64,000 nucleotides of DNA from 40CM-2-70-7 sp035631315 (GCA_035631315.1 DASQIZ010000059.1:6991-70990), one strand, 5' to 3'; counted from the stretch's first letter, positions 1 to 9,629 are shown. Notes: generated by a model from the letters alone, not told the origin. A program made the numbers and translations.

Positions 1-2628
1 CTGACCGAAGAGCTGGCGAGTCACCTGGAAATGGCGACGGCCGAGAACGTCCGGCGTGGGATGACGCCCGACGAAGCGCATCGGCAGGCGCGGCTCGCCG
101 CCGGGGGAATCACCCAGGCGGCCGAGGCCGTGCGGGACCGCCGCGGACTCCCCGCGGTGTCGAACCTGGTCTCGGACGTCCGGTATGCGGTGCGGACCCT
201 GCGGCGGTCCCCCGGATTCACTGCCGTCGTCGTCCTCACGCTGGCCCTCGGCATCGGCGCCAATACCGCGATCTTCTCCGTGATCCGCGGTGTGCTGCTC
301 AAGCCCCTGCCCTACCGCGATGGCAGCCGGCTGGTGTACCTGCGCCAGGCGAGTGACGGACCGTCGGGTGCCAATATGGAGTTCTCGGTCCCGGAGATCA
401 CCGACATCACCCAGGGCGTGCCGGGCTTCTCTGGCGTCGCGCAGTATTCGCCGTTCAGCCTCACGCTCCAGGGCGACAAAGCCGTCACCCTCACGGTCGG
501 TCTGGTGACCGGGAACTTCTTCGACGTCATGGGCCTCAAGCCGGTCCTCGGACGCGTCACGCTTCCCTCGGACGACGGCTCCGGCGTCCCGCCGGTGATG
601 GTGCTGACCTACAACTTCTGGATGAACCGCTTCGGCGGGGATACGAGTATCGTCGGCCGGGATGTCACGTTGGACGGCCACTCCGTGCGCGTGATCGGCG
701 TGCTCCAGCCGGCCCCCTACTTCCCCGACCCGATTGATGCCCTGCTCAACATGGTCATCAGCCCGCACCACGTGAGCGCGACGATGATCCAGGGCCGTAC
801 CCACCGCATGACGGAAGTCTTCGCGCGGCTGACGCCGGAGACGACGCTCCAGCAGGCGAGGAACGAGGTCGCCACCACCTACGCCCGCATGCGGAATGAC
901 CATCCCGATGCCTACGATCCCGGATCGCACTACCGGGTCGCGGTCACTCCCCTCAAGACGGCCATCGGCGAGCGGGCGCAGCTGACGCTCTGGCTGTTGA
1001 TGGTCGCGGCCGCGTTCGTCCTGATCATCGCGGCCGCCAACGTGGCCAACCTGACACTGATGCGCGGCGTGCGCCGCGAGCACGAGCTCGTCACCCGCGC
1101 AGCCCTCGGCGCCGGCGTGGCCCGGCTGCGGCGCCTGCTTCTCGCCGAAAACATGGTGCTCACCCTGCTGGGCGGCACGGCCGGCGTCGCGGTGGCCATC
1201 GTCGGTGTCCGCATGCTCACGGCGCTCGCCGCCCGGTACTCGCCCCGTGCCGCGGAGATCCGGCTCGACGCGACGGTCCTCGGCTTCGCGCTGGCGCTCT
1301 CCGTGGTGCTCGCGCTGCTCCTCTCCTTCGTCGCCGTGCTGCCGCCCGACGGCGCGCTCGCGGCCTGGCTGGCCGCCGGGGGGCGGCGCTCGAGCGGAGG
1401 CGTCCGGAAGCAGCGGCTCCAGCGCGGCCTCGTCGTGGCGCAGGTCGCCGCGTCGGTGGTGCTGATGGCCGGCGCCGGCCTGTTGACCCGTACCATCCTG
1501 CAGCTCTCCGAAGTGAGCACCGGGCTGCGCAGCGAGTCGATGGTGACCATGGAAATGCAGCTGATGTCGTTCACCGCTCCCGACGCCGCCGCGCTGGCCG
1601 CCTCCGAAGTGAACGCGAAGCTCAAGTATGCCCAGATGCAGCAGGAGGTGCGCACGCTACCGGGCGTCATCGACGTCGGCATCGGCAGCACCATGCCCCT
1701 GCGCAACGGCAACCTCGTGCTGGACGTGAAGGCGGAGGGTCAGTCGCTGGCACCGGGAGCCGCCCAGCCGCGCGCCGAGATGCGGACCGGGGACCCGAAC
1801 TACTTCACGGCGGCCGGCATCCCGCTGCTCGCGGGGCGCAACTTTACCGCCACCGACCAACGCGGCTCCGGGCTCGTCGTCATCATCAACAAGACCCTCG
1901 CGGACCAGCTGTTCCCCGGACAGGACCCCATCGGCCGTCACATCGCCTGGACTGGAGAAGTCCTCAAGTTCTCCCCGTTCAGCGGTGACTGGCGCACCGT
2001 CGTCGGTGTTGCCGCCAACACGCACGACGGCGCTCCTGGTGAGGCCTCGCACGGAGTCGTGTTCGAGCCATTTGCGCAGGAGGTGGCGATCGGCGATGGC
2101 CTCGTGATCCGCGCCGACCAGAACCTGACGGGAGTCACGACGTCCGCGCTGCGCGTCGTGCGCGACATCGCGCCGGGCGTCCCCGTCGAGCATGTGCAGA
2201 CCCTCACGCAGTACCGCGACGAGAACGTGGCCCCGCAGCGGCTCAACGCCGAGTTGGTATCGGCGTTCAGTCTCCTCGCCGTGGTCATCGCGGCCGTGGG
2301 AATCGCCGGCGTCCTGGCGTTCTCGGTGAGCGCGCGCACCGGCGAGATCGGCATCCGCATGAGCCTGGGGGCCGAGCCCGGGCAGGTGCAGCGCATGATT
2401 CTCGGGGAAGGCGGCATCGTACTGGTGATCGGATTGCTGATCGGCGTGGTGGGGGCATTTCTGGCGACGGGCGTGATCCGCGGGCTCCTGTTCGACATCC
2501 CCCCGCACGATCCCGTCACGTTCGTCAGCGTCACGGCCCTGATGGCGCTGATCGGCCTGGTCGCCTGCTGGATCCCGGCCCTGCGGGCGGCTCGCATCGA
2601 CCCGGTGATCGCCATGCGCGCGCAGTAA
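1..2628 (+). CDS. ADOP-family two-domain permease (5' end outside window)
   Basis: This is the large part of an orphan ABC-type permease of the MacB/FtsX superfamily, ADOP type. The frame is open from base 1, and residues before the first in-window Met (ELASHLE) belong to the cytosolic permease-prefix domain, so the true start lies upstream. After the prefix comes a first TM ending in LALGIGANTAIFS, a periplasmic MacB-like domain, three TMs containing the AANVANLTLMRG-type motif, a second single TM and periplasmic domain, and three final TMs closing with the family's PALRAARIDPVIAMRAQ tail. ADOP proteins carry both FtsX domains in one chain and usually lack a cognate ATPase nearby, as here. 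Substrate and direction of transport are unknown. By analogy with the other loci a PadR gene probably lies just upstream. It is followed after 17 bp by a small membrane protein. Confidence 0.9.
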   Translation: MTEELASHLEMATAENVRRGMTPDEAHRQARLAAGGITQAAEAVRDRRGLPAVSNLVSDVRYAVRTLRRSPGFTAVVVLTLALGIGANTAIFSVIRGVLLKPLPYRDGSRLVYLRQASDGPSGANMEFSVPEITDITQGVPGFSGVAQYSPFSLTLQGDKAVTLTVGLVTGNFFDVMGLKPVLGRVTLPSDDGSGVPPVMVLTYNFWMNRFGGDTSIVGRDVTLDGHSVRVIGVLQPAPYFPDPIDALLNMVISPHHVSATMIQGRTHRMTEVFARLTPETTLQQARNEVATTYARMRNDHPDAYDPGSHYRVAVTPLKTAIGERAQLTLWLLMVAAAFVLIIAAANVANLTLMRGVRREHELVTRAALGAGVARLRRLLLAENMVLTLLGGTAGVAVAIVGVRMLTALAARYSPRAAEIRLDATVLGFALALSVVLALLLSFVAVLPPDGALAAWLAAGGRRSSGGVRKQRLQRGLVVAQVAASVVLMAGAGLLTRTILQLSEVSTGLRSESMVTMEMQLMSFTAPDAAALAASEVNAKLKYAQMQQEVRTLPGVIDVGIGSTMPLRNGNLVLDVKAEGQSLAPGAAQPRAEMRTGDPNYFTAAGIPLLAGRNFTATDQRGSGLVVIINKTLADQLFPGQDPIGRHIAWTGEVLKFSPFSGDWRTVVGVAANTHDGAPGEASHGVVFEPFAQEVAIGDGLVIRADQNLTGVTTSALRVVRDIAPGVPVEHVQTLTQYRDENVAPQRLNAELVSAFSLLAVVIAAVGIAGVLAFSVSARTGEIGIRMSLGAEPGQVQRMILGEGGIVLVIGLLIGVVGAFLATGVIRGLLFDIPPHDPVTFVSVTALMALIGLVACWIPALRAARIDPVIAMRAQ

Positions 2629-2645
2629 CCACTCAGGAGGTTGCC

Positions 2646-3077
2646 ATGCGGGACACGAGGGAACGGCTGTCGCTACTGTGGATCTTCGCGTTATTGAACT
2701 ACTTGTATGCGGACGTGATCGCCCTGTGGGACATTATCGGCTCGAAACAGGCATTCGACGGTCTCCCACCAGGGGCACTGATGTGGTCAGCGGTCTTGAT
2801 GGAGATACCGATCGCCATGATCGTGGCCTCCCGGTTGCTCTCATTTCGGGCGAACCGGATGGCGAATATCATCGCCGGTATCGTCGTGACCGTCGTCAAC
2901 GGTTTTCTGACCTTCGTGGCGCCGCTGCTCTTCCATGCGCAGACGCCAGCCTATCCCGAGTACCTGTTTTTCGCGACGATTGAAACGGTGTCCACCGTGT
3001 ACCTCGTCCGGCTGGCGTGGACGTGGACAGAGGTCCCGGCGACAGCTAGCTCGGCGCGGCCAGTCACCGCCTCCTAG
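2646..3077 (+). CDS. Small four-TM membrane protein, DUF6326-like
   Basis: This is a 143-residue integral membrane protein. The start is well supported by an AGGAGG site 5 bases before the ATG, and the gene follows the ADOP stop by 17 bp on the same strand. The N-terminus (LWIFALLNYLYADVIALWD) and three further hydrophobic segments (about residues 45-65, 75-98 and 108-128) resemble small uncharacterised proteins filed as DUF6326. These are about this length, with a conserved YLYAD-type first helix. No catalytic motif is visible. Spacing suggests co-transcription with the upstream permease, but no role can be assigned. The family assignment is from memory of the N-terminal pattern. Confidence 0.7.
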   Translation: MRDTRERLSLLWIFALLNYLYADVIALWDIIGSKQAFDGLPPGALMWSAVLMEIPIAMIVASRLLSFRANRMANIIAGIVVTVVNGFLTFVAPLLFHAQTPAYPEYLFFATIETVSTVYLVRLAWTWTEVPATASSARPVTAS

Positions 3078-3094
3078 GTGGGCGGGTCAATGAC

Positions 3095-3175
3095 TCAGCG
3101 CAGCAAGAACAGTCCCGCGACGCACAGGATCATGCCCGCACCGGTCCGGACGCCGAAGCTTTCGCCATAGTAGCA
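3095..3175 (-). pseudogene. 3' remnant of a DMT/EamA-type membrane protein
   Basis: On the minus strand a 26-residue stretch, YYGESFGVRTGAGMILCVAG then LFLLR and stop, has the look of the last transmembrane helix of a drug/metabolite transporter-superfamily protein (a glycine-rich amphipathic turn followed by a helix and a basic end). It has no start codon and no upstream body. At about 3175 it runs directly into the plus-strand permease fragment. I read it as the surviving 3' end of a deleted gene. It is short, so the family call is tentative. Confidence 0.4.
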
Positions 3176-4491
3176 TCGGACTCGACGGGCGCGTCGTGCT
3201 CTTCGCCCTCGTCATCACACTGCTGACGGCCCTGGCCTTCGGGCTCGCCCCCGCCCTCCGGGTGACGGGCGGCCACGTGGCCGAATCGCTGCGCGCCGGG
3301 CGCGCCGATACGGGAGACGTCAGGTCGCGCCGGTTCCGCCGGGGTCTCGTGATCTCGGAAGTGGCGCTCGCGGTGGTGCTGCTGGTCTGTTCGGGCCTCG
3401 TCTGGCAGAGCCTGACGCGCATGCTGTGGGTCGATCCCGGGTTTCGCCCCGAGCGCACTGTGACGGCGCAGATCACCCTCGGCAGTGACTATCCGGATTC
3501 AAGTAGCGTGGCCTTCTGGCGCACGCTGCTCACCAACCTCGACGGCAAGGGGGGAATCGAAGCGGCCGGCGCCACCGACACGCCGCCCTTGTCGGGGGGT
3601 GGGATCTTCACCTCCATCCGCCTGCTCGACCAGCCACCCCGGCCGGCAGATCAGCCGCTGATGTCGACCATCCGGTCGGTCACGCCGGGCTACTTCCAGG
3701 CGATGGGCATCCCGGTCCTGGCCGGCCACGACCTCGAGTGGAATGAGTCGGGCCCATCGATGGTGGTGAGCGCCGCGGCGGCGAAGGCGTTCTGGCCCCA
3801 CCAGCCGGTCACGGACAAACAGATCGCGTTCCATCAGGAGCCGAAGGGCAAGCCGGTCGTCGGCGAGGTAGGCGATACGCACGAAGCGAGTCTCGCGACT
3901 CCGCCGGCACCGGTGGTCTACGTCTCGATGCGCCGGTATCAGCGCGTCTTCCGTACCATGACGCTCGTGGTGCGCGGGCGGGGAGACATCGCCGCGCTCA
4001 CCCAGACCATTCGCGGAGCCCTGCACGAGCTCGATCCGGGCCTTCCGCTGTACAACGTGCAGAGCCTGCAGACCATCGTGGACCAATCCACGGCGCAGAC
4101 GCGCCTGCAGACGCTCCTGCTCGTGGTGTTCGGCGCCTCGGCCCTGCTGCTCGCGGCCTTGGGCATCTACGGCGTCATTTCCTACTCGGTGACGCAGCGA
4201 CGCCAGGAAATGGGCGTCCGGCTCGCCCTCGGCGCGGCGCCCGGCGGGCTCCTGGGTCTGGTGATCGGCGAGGGAGTCGCGCTGACCGCGATCGGCGTGG
4301 TGGTCGGCGCCGTCGGCGCGTCATTCACCACCGCACTCGTCCAATCCCTCCTCTTCGGCGTGGGACGCGGTGATCTCATGACGTTCGCCGCCGTGGCGGT
4401 CGGATTGGTGGGCGTCGCCGTCGCGGCGAGCTTCGTCCCCGCCCGCCGGGCGATGCGCATCGATCCGATCATCGCATTGCGGGGGGAGTGA
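3175..4491 (+). pseudogene. ADOP permease, 5'-truncated remnant
   Basis: Only the C-terminal half of an ADOP permease is present. Recognisable homology starts at about 3178 with GLDGRVVLFALVITLL, a sequence that in intact ADOPs lies past residue 400, in the first FtsX domain. It then continues through the second periplasmic domain and three final TMs to PARRAMRIDPIIALRGE. The prefix domain, first TM, first periplasmic domain and the first part of the first FtsX domain are missing. The in-frame sequence upstream is not permease-like and reaches a stop at 3091. The first in-frame start after the junction is GTG 3196, without a convincing ribosome site. The rest has no frameshift or stop, so the deletion may be fairly recent or a half-protein may still be made. 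Confidence 0.8.
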
Positions 4492-4500
4492 GACCCTGAC

Positions 4501-4556
4501 GTCCCCTTGACGGTCTAAGGAAGCAACCCTACGGTCCCCTAGGGCATCTAAGGGGC
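4501..4556 (+). promoter_or_regulatory. PadR promoter with tandem 20-bp direct repeats
   Basis: TTGACG (4507-4512) and TACGGT (4530-4535) are separated by 17 bp, giving a sigma-70-like promoter for the downstream padR. Two related 20-mers, GTCCCCTTGACGGTCTAAGG (4501-4520) and GTCCCCTAGGGCATCTAAGG (4534-4553), match at 15 of 20 positions with a 33-bp period. One covers the -35 box; the other spans from the -10 edge to the start codon. Their positions fit an autoregulatory PadR operator, which is an inference. Confidence 0.5.
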
Positions 4557-4907
4557 ATGACCGTGACTCCGCGCGACTCCAAGGACGAGGTCCTCCAGGG
4601 CACCCTCGACATGCTGGTCCTGAAAGCCCTGTCCCTCGAACCGATGCACGGCTGGGGCATCAGCGAACGCCTCCAGCAGTGGTCGGACGACATCCTCCAC
4701 CTGAACGAGGGCTCCCTCTACCCCGCCCTCTACCGCCTCGAACGCCAGGGCCTGGTCCGGTCGGCGTGGAAGGCCAGCGCCAACAACCGCCGCGCCCGCT
4801 ACTACGAGCTCACCGCCGCCGGACGTCGACACCTCGCGTTCGAGCTCCAGGCGTGGGCCCGTGCTTCCCGAGCCGTCAACCTCATCCTGGCCGTGGAGGC
4901 CCCATGA
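4557..4907 (+). CDS. PadR-family transcriptional regulator
   Basis: This is a 116-residue PadR winged-helix repressor. It shows the standard order GTLDMLVLKALSLEPMHGWG (helix 1-2), recognition region with EGSLYPALYRLERQGL, wing with RARYYELTAAGRRHL, and a short C-terminal dimerisation helix. Its stop overlaps the start of the following ADOP gene (ATGA at 4904-4907), so the two are translationally coupled. PadR proteins of this size usually repress their own operon and are released by small molecules or stress. The upstream region carries a promoter with repeated sequences that could be its operator. The ligand is unknown. Confidence 0.93.
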   Translation: MTVTPRDSKDEVLQGTLDMLVLKALSLEPMHGWGISERLQQWSDDILHLNEGSLYPALYRLERQGLVRSAWKASANNRRARYYELTAAGRRHLAFELQAWARASRAVNLILAVEAP

Positions 4908-7639
4908 CGGCTTTTCGCCGACTTCGAAGCGCGTTCGCCCGCCTGCTGGGACTCGCCACTCAGAACGACGACGACGCCCGGATGCAGGAGGAGATGGCCT
5001 GGCACCTGGAGCGGAAAGCCGAGCAGCTGCGGGAACAGGGGCTCCCGCCAGATGAGGCGCGGCGTCGGGCCGGCGTGTCGTTCGGCGCGCGCGCCGCGCA
5101 CCAGGAAGCGGCCCGGGATCAGCTCCGCGCACCGTGGGCCGACCACCTCCTGCGGGACCTTCGTTACGCGCTTCGGACCCTCTTCCGGACTCCCTTCGTC
5201 ACGACGGTCGCGGTCCTGTCCCTCGCCCTCGGCATCGGCGCGACCTCCGCGATCTTCTCGCTGTTCGACGAAGTGCTCCTGCGTCCCCTGCCCGTCCAGG
5301 ACCCGGGCCGTCTCGTTAACCTGAGCGCCCCCGGACCCAAACCCGGCTACGCCTCGTGCGGGCAGGCGGGTGACTGTCAAATCGCTTTCAGCTACCTGAT
5401 GTTCCGGGACTTGGAGCAGCGACAGGACGTGTTCTCCGATCTCGCGGCCCACGTCCCGTTCGGCGCGAGCGTGGCCTATCAGGATCAACCGGTCACCGGC
5501 GACGCCGTGCTGGTGTCCGGATCCTACTTCCCGGCGCTTGGCATCCATCCGGCCCTCGGACGACTCCTGTCCGAAAGCGACGACCAGAGCATCGGCACCA
5601 ACTTCGTCGCCGTGCTCTCCTACGCCTATTGGCAGTCTCGTCTGGGAGGGGACCGGGCCGTCCTCGGCAAACCGATCGTCGTGAACGGCCAGGCGCTGAC
5701 CATCGTCGGAGTCACGGGGCCGGGGTTCGAGGGCACGACCCTCGGCCTCCAACCCCTGGTGTACGTGCCGCTCACGATGCAGAGCGTCGTGATCTCCGAC
5801 GCGGAAGATTTCCAGAACCGGCGCGACTACTGGATCTACGCCTTCGCCCGCCTCAAGCGCGGCATGACCCTGCAGGGCGCCAGCGCCGGCCTGAATGGTC
5901 TGTACCACTCGATCATCACCCAGGTCGAGGTACCGCTGCAGCAAGGGATGAGCGACGCGACGATGGCACAGTTCCGGGAAAAAAAGGTCGTCGTCGAGCC
6001 GGGCGCACGCGGGCAGAGCACGATGCACCAATCGACTTCCGGCCCGTTCCTGATGCTCTTCGGCGTGACGGCGATCGTGCTCCTGATCGCCTGCGCCAAC
6101 ATCGCCAACCTTCTCCTCGCCCGCGGCGCCGGGCGCGCGATGGAGATGGGCCTCCGGATGGCCCTCGGCTCCAGTCGGACACGCCTGATCGCCCAGTTGC
6201 TGGTCGAATCGCTCGTTCTGGCGTGTCTCGGTGGACTGGCGGGCCTCCTGGTCGCGAAGTGGACCCTTTCTGGAATCGCCTCACTGATCCCACCCGACAC
6301 CACCGGGGGACTGGCCTTCACCCTCCAGCCGCCGGTCCTCCTGTTCTCGGCCGCGCTCACAGTGGCCACCGGTATCGCATTCGGACTGTTCCCCGCCTGG
6401 CACAACACGCGGGGGGACCTGGTGACGACTATCCGGGCGAACGCGGGCCACATTTCGGGCGCACAGGCAGCGGCGCGATTCCGCTCGACGCTGGTGACGC
6501 TCCAGGTGTCGCTGGCGACCGCGCTGTTGATCGCGGCCGGCCTGTTCATGAAGAGCCTGGCGAACGTCGCGCACGTGGACCTCGGGGTGCACATCGATTC
6601 CGTCGTCACGTTCCGGCTGTCCCCGGAGCGGGCGGGCTACACGGACCCGCGGACCACGGCGTATTACGCCCGGGTTGGAGACGCGCTGGCTGACATGCCG
6701 AGTGTGACCTCGGTGACCTCGTCGAACGTGCCGCTGTTCGCCGACCAGAACCGGGGCCGCGGCGTGACCGTCCAGGGATTCCCGTCCGGCCCTGACGTCG
6801 ACAACGGCTCGAGCTACAACCTGGTGGGGACCAACTATTTCTCCACTTTGGGCGTGCACCTCATCGCCGGACGGGAATTCACGGACGCCGATCGCCGGGG
6901 GGCCCTGCGCGTCGGCGTGGTGAACCAGTCCTTCGTGAAGAAGTTCAACCTGGGGTCCGGTGCCCTCGGGAAGTACTTCTCGGATCCCCCCGACACCGCC
7001 AACATCCTGATCGTGGGCGTCGTGCCGGATGTGAAGTACTCCCAGGTCAAGGCATCGGCGCGGCCGGTGTTTTACCTCCCCTGGCGGCAGCGTCCGGACA
7101 TTCCCTCGATGAGTTTCTACATCCGGACGCCCCGGCCCGATGCCGTGCTGCGCAGCATCAGCGGCGTGGTGCGGAAGGTCGATCCGGGTGTCCCCGTCGA
7201 GAACCTCAAGACCCTTGCGCAGCAGGTCCGTGACAATGTGTTCCTGGACCGGATGATTTCGCTGCTCTCGACCGCATTCGCGGTGCTGGCGACGCTCCTG
7301 GCCGCCGTCGGTCTGTACGGCGTCCTGGCCTATGCGGTCGCGCAGCGAACCCGCGAGATCGGCGTCCGCATGGCCCTCGGCGCGGACACGGGACGAGTGC
7401 GGGCGATGGTGCTGCGACAGGTCGGCGGCATGATGGTGATCGGCAGCGTCATCGGCCTTGCGGGTGCCGTGCTGTTCGGGAGGGCCGCGGGATCACTCCT
7501 CTTCGGTCTGAAGGGGACCGACCCGGCGGTGTTCGGACTTTCCATTATGGTACTCACGCTCGTGGCCCTGGCGGCGGGATACCTCCCCGCCCGTCGGGCC
7601 TCGAGAATCGATCCGATCAAGGCGCTGCGGTACGAGTAG
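4904..7639 (+). CDS. ADOP-family two-domain permease
   Basis: This is a complete 911-residue ADOP. The ATG at 4904 was chosen because it overlaps the padR stop (ATGA) and begins the typical prefix domain (RMQEEMAWHLE, then DEARRRAGVSFG). The frame stays open further upstream inside padR, but that part is a shadow. Order: prefix domain (1-85), first TM with LALGIGATSAIFS (about 100-120), periplasmic domain, FtsX TMs with CANIANLLLARGAGRAME (about 395-415), second TM near 545, second periplasmic domain, three final TMs, tail PARRASRIDPIKALRYE. No ATP-binding subunit is encoded nearby. Presumably it acts in the inner membrane under PadR control; substrate unknown. Confidence 0.93.
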   Translation: MTAFRRLRSAFARLLGLATQNDDDARMQEEMAWHLERKAEQLREQGLPPDEARRRAGVSFGARAAHQEAARDQLRAPWADHLLRDLRYALRTLFRTPFVTTVAVLSLALGIGATSAIFSLFDEVLLRPLPVQDPGRLVNLSAPGPKPGYASCGQAGDCQIAFSYLMFRDLEQRQDVFSDLAAHVPFGASVAYQDQPVTGDAVLVSGSYFPALGIHPALGRLLSESDDQSIGTNFVAVLSYAYWQSRLGGDRAVLGKPIVVNGQALTIVGVTGPGFEGTTLGLQPLVYVPLTMQSVVISDAEDFQNRRDYWIYAFARLKRGMTLQGASAGLNGLYHSIITQVEVPLQQGMSDATMAQFREKKVVVEPGARGQSTMHQSTSGPFLMLFGVTAIVLLIACANIANLLLARGAGRAMEMGLRMALGSSRTRLIAQLLVESLVLACLGGLAGLLVAKWTLSGIASLIPPDTTGGLAFTLQPPVLLFSAALTVATGIAFGLFPAWHNTRGDLVTTIRANAGHISGAQAAARFRSTLVTLQVSLATALLIAAGLFMKSLANVAHVDLGVHIDSVVTFRLSPERAGYTDPRTTAYYARVGDALADMPSVTSVTSSNVPLFADQNRGRGVTVQGFPSGPDVDNGSSYNLVGTNYFSTLGVHLIAGREFTDADRRGALRVGVVNQSFVKKFNLGSGALGKYFSDPPDTANILIVGVVPDVKYSQVKASARPVFYLPWRQRPDIPSMSFYIRTPRPDAVLRSISGVVRKVDPGVPVENLKTLAQQVRDNVFLDRMISLLSTAFAVLATLLAAVGLYGVLAYAVAQRTREIGVRMALGADTGRVRAMVLRQVGGMMVIGSVIGLAGAVLFGRAAGSLLFGLKGTDPAVFGLSIMVLTLVALAAGYLPARRASRIDPIKALRYE

Positions 7640-7666
7640 CCCGGCTGAGGACGACCCGGCGCGGCG

Positions 7667-8143
7667 TCAGCCCGGCAGGCGATCGAAGGGCACCGACAGG
7701 TAGGACGATATCTCGGCACCAACGGCGTTGGCCGCTCCCAGGATTCCACTGTAAGCGTTGGTCAGGGGAACGGGGCCACGCGTCGTGAAGATGATCAGTC
7801 GCCGGGCGTTCGAGGGCCGGCTGCTCGTCCAACTGCGCTCGAACCCGATCCCGGTGACGTCCCCAAACCGGAACGTGCCGGTCAGCCTCCGGAAAACCGT
7901 CCGTCGCGACCACGATACGGTCTTGGTCGATTGGTCGAACCGGAACTCCGAGCGCTCAACACCGGCGGTGGAGGCCAGCGCAAACAGGCCGAGCACCGCG
8001 TCCCATCCAGCACACTGTCCGGCCGTCGCGGGACTGAGCCAGATCGCCGCGCCTGCCACCGTCAACGAGCCGGCAAGGACCACCAAGAAGGCCTCGAAGT
8101 GCGATACTCGAAGACTGCCATCGGGATCCCGAGTCGCGGTCAC
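7667..8143 (-). CDS. Hypothetical two-TM membrane protein
   Basis: This is a 158-residue protein I do not recognise with certainty. Two hydrophobic helices (about residues 17-36 and 44-62) are followed by a soluble part containing FRFDQSTKTVSWSRRTVFRR and later RLIIFTTRGPVPLTNAYSG. This resembles the beta-rich PH-like domain that follows a TM hairpin in small bacterial membrane proteins. The start is GTG at 8143, with a GGGGG-type site before it. It is convergent with the upstream ADOP gene (27 bp apart) and shares no operon with it. Confidence 0.6.
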   Translation of the reverse strand: MTATRDPDGSLRVSHFEAFLVVLAGSLTVAGAAIWLSPATAGQCAGWDAVLGLFALASTAGVERSEFRFDQSTKTVSWSRRTVFRRLTGTFRFGDVTGIGFERSWTSSRPSNARRLIIFTTRGPVPLTNAYSGILGAANAVGAEISSYLSVPFDRLPG

Positions 8144-8245
8144 GCACTGCCCCCTTGGACCTGATCGTGCCAGAATACGCTCTGTCGCAACGGGCGGCTG
8201 TCATAGTTCGGTGAACGATGAACGAGTCCTGGGCATCGGTCCCAG

Positions 8246-8497
8246 TTACGACGGTCTTTTCAGGACCGAGGCGTCTTTCAGGGCCATCTCAAGGGTCGAC
8301 GCGAATTCGTTCAGCATCTCGACCGCCACCCGTTGGCGCTGGGGCGGCCACAGGGCAACGAGCGGCCGGGTCCTGGCCTCGAGCTGCATCAGGAAGCGCT
8401 CGGCCAGCCGACGCCCGTGTGGGGTGAGCTCCACGAGACTGACGCGACCATCCGACGCCTGCTCCCGACGCGCGAGCTCGCAGACCGCACCCGTCAT
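8246..8497 (-). pseudogene. MarR-family regulator, C-terminal remnant
   Basis: The 83 residues contain the wing and dimerisation helix of a MarR-type regulator: DGRVSLVELTPHGRRLAERF followed by a long helix with PPQRQRVAVEMLNEF. The N-terminal dimerisation helices and DNA-recognition helix are absent. The frame upstream of the Met at 8497 is open for a short distance but has no MarR-like sequence. The piece cannot bind DNA as a normal MarR, so it is called a remnant. Confidence 0.5.
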
Positions 8498-8597
8498 CAG
8501 ATCACTGCAGAGTCTCCGCTGAAAGCCTCGCCGGACCCCTAAGGGCGATCCCTGACGGCTGCGTGAGTGCTCCCGCGCAACCCCGCTGCCGCGCCCG

Positions 8598-9629
8598 GTG
8601 TCACACGAGAACCCCCTCCCGGACGTTCAGATGCCTTGCGCAGCCACGCTCATGTTGCTGAGTCAGTTGGTATTGCCGAATGGTCAATCCCCCGACGTCC
8701 GGCTCGTGACCGACGAAACCGACGCCGTGTTGTCCATCCTGCGCCTCCGACAGCGGGGGCAATCCCCATCCGAGCGCGACTGGAGTCGATTGTTCGCGTC
8801 CGAGGGATACCGGGCCCTGGCCCGCCGAGAAACATCATTTGGCAGGCCTTTCTCGGACGATCGCTTCAAGGCGTTCGTCCTCTCCGACTCCCTGCTCGCG
8901 CGAACGTCGCAGCTCGCGGCCACCGTCGATTCCTGGAAGCACATCGACGTCGGCGACGCCGCGCACCGGGCCCTGGCCTATCTGCCCGCCGGCACCCCAC
9001 TCCGCTCCATCCTCTTCTTCGAGATCAAGCCGCAGGGCAACAGCTTCGTGTTCGACGTCGACGGCCGCCGGGCGATTTTTCTCTACGTGAATCCCGCCGA
9101 GTCGGGACCGCAACTCGAGAATACGATGACGCACGAGCTGCATCATGTCGGGATCACCGCGGCGTGCACCGACTCGACGGCGAATTCCAAGGATTCCGCC
9201 GTGGCCCGAGTGACTGACTGGATGTCGGCCTTCGGCGAGGGATTTGCCATGCTCGCCGCGGCCGGCGGTCCCGACGTCCACCCGCACGCGCTGGATGCCG
9301 ACAGCATCCGCCGGCGGTGGGATCACGACGTCGGGAATTTCAACGCCGACCTCGGCCGGGTGCAGACGTTCTTCTTCGACATCCTCGATTACCGGATTCC
9401 GGCGGATTCCATTCCGGCGCATGGCATGAGCTTCTTCGGGATTCAGGGGCCCTGGTATACGGTCGGCTGGCGGATGGCGGTCACCGTGGAGAAGAAGTAC
9501 GGTCGTCCCCGGCTCATCGCCGAGATGTGTCGTCCCGTGGGGTTCCTGCGGACCTACAACCAGGCGGCCGCCGGAAGCGGAATGGCGGTGTGGTCCGATT
9601 CCCTCCTGACACGAATGCAGGCGCACTAG
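8598..9629 (+). CDS. DUF5700-like putative zinc-dependent peptidase
   Basis: This is a 343-residue protein with a gluzincin-type zinc site: HELHH at residues 179-183 and, about 30 residues on, FGEGFAML with Glu214 as likely third ligand. The pattern and length match DUF5700 putative Zn-dependent proteases, known mostly from Bacteroidota and soil bacteria. The start is uncertain. ATG 8598 gives the full frame, while ATG 8631 (MPCAATLMLLSQLVL) would give a short hydrophobic N-terminus that could be an export signal. No ribosome site decides between them. It stands alone between a minus-strand regulator remnant and a gene-poor stretch. Substrate is unknown. Confidence 0.72.
   Translation: MSHENPLPDVQMPCAATLMLLSQLVLPNGQSPDVRLVTDETDAVLSILRLRQRGQSPSERDWSRLFASEGYRALARRETSFGRPFSDDRFKAFVLSDSLLARTSQLAATVDSWKHIDVGDAAHRALAYLPAGTPLRSILFFEIKPQGNSFVFDVDGRRAIFLYVNPAESGPQLENTMTHELHHVGITAACTDSTANSKDSAVARVTDWMSAFGEGFAMLAAAGGPDVHPHALDADSIRRRWDHDVGNFNADLGRVQTFFFDILDYRIPADSIPAHGMSFFGIQGPWYTVGWRMAVTVEKKYGRPRLIAEMCRPVGFLRTYNQAAAGSGMAVWSDSLLTRMQAH

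Noticed and set aside
1..2628. MacB-type macrolide exporter
   Set aside because: The proteins have two FtsX units and a prefix domain and no ATP-binding domain; MacB has an ATPase fused to one permease unit. No MacA partner is seen.
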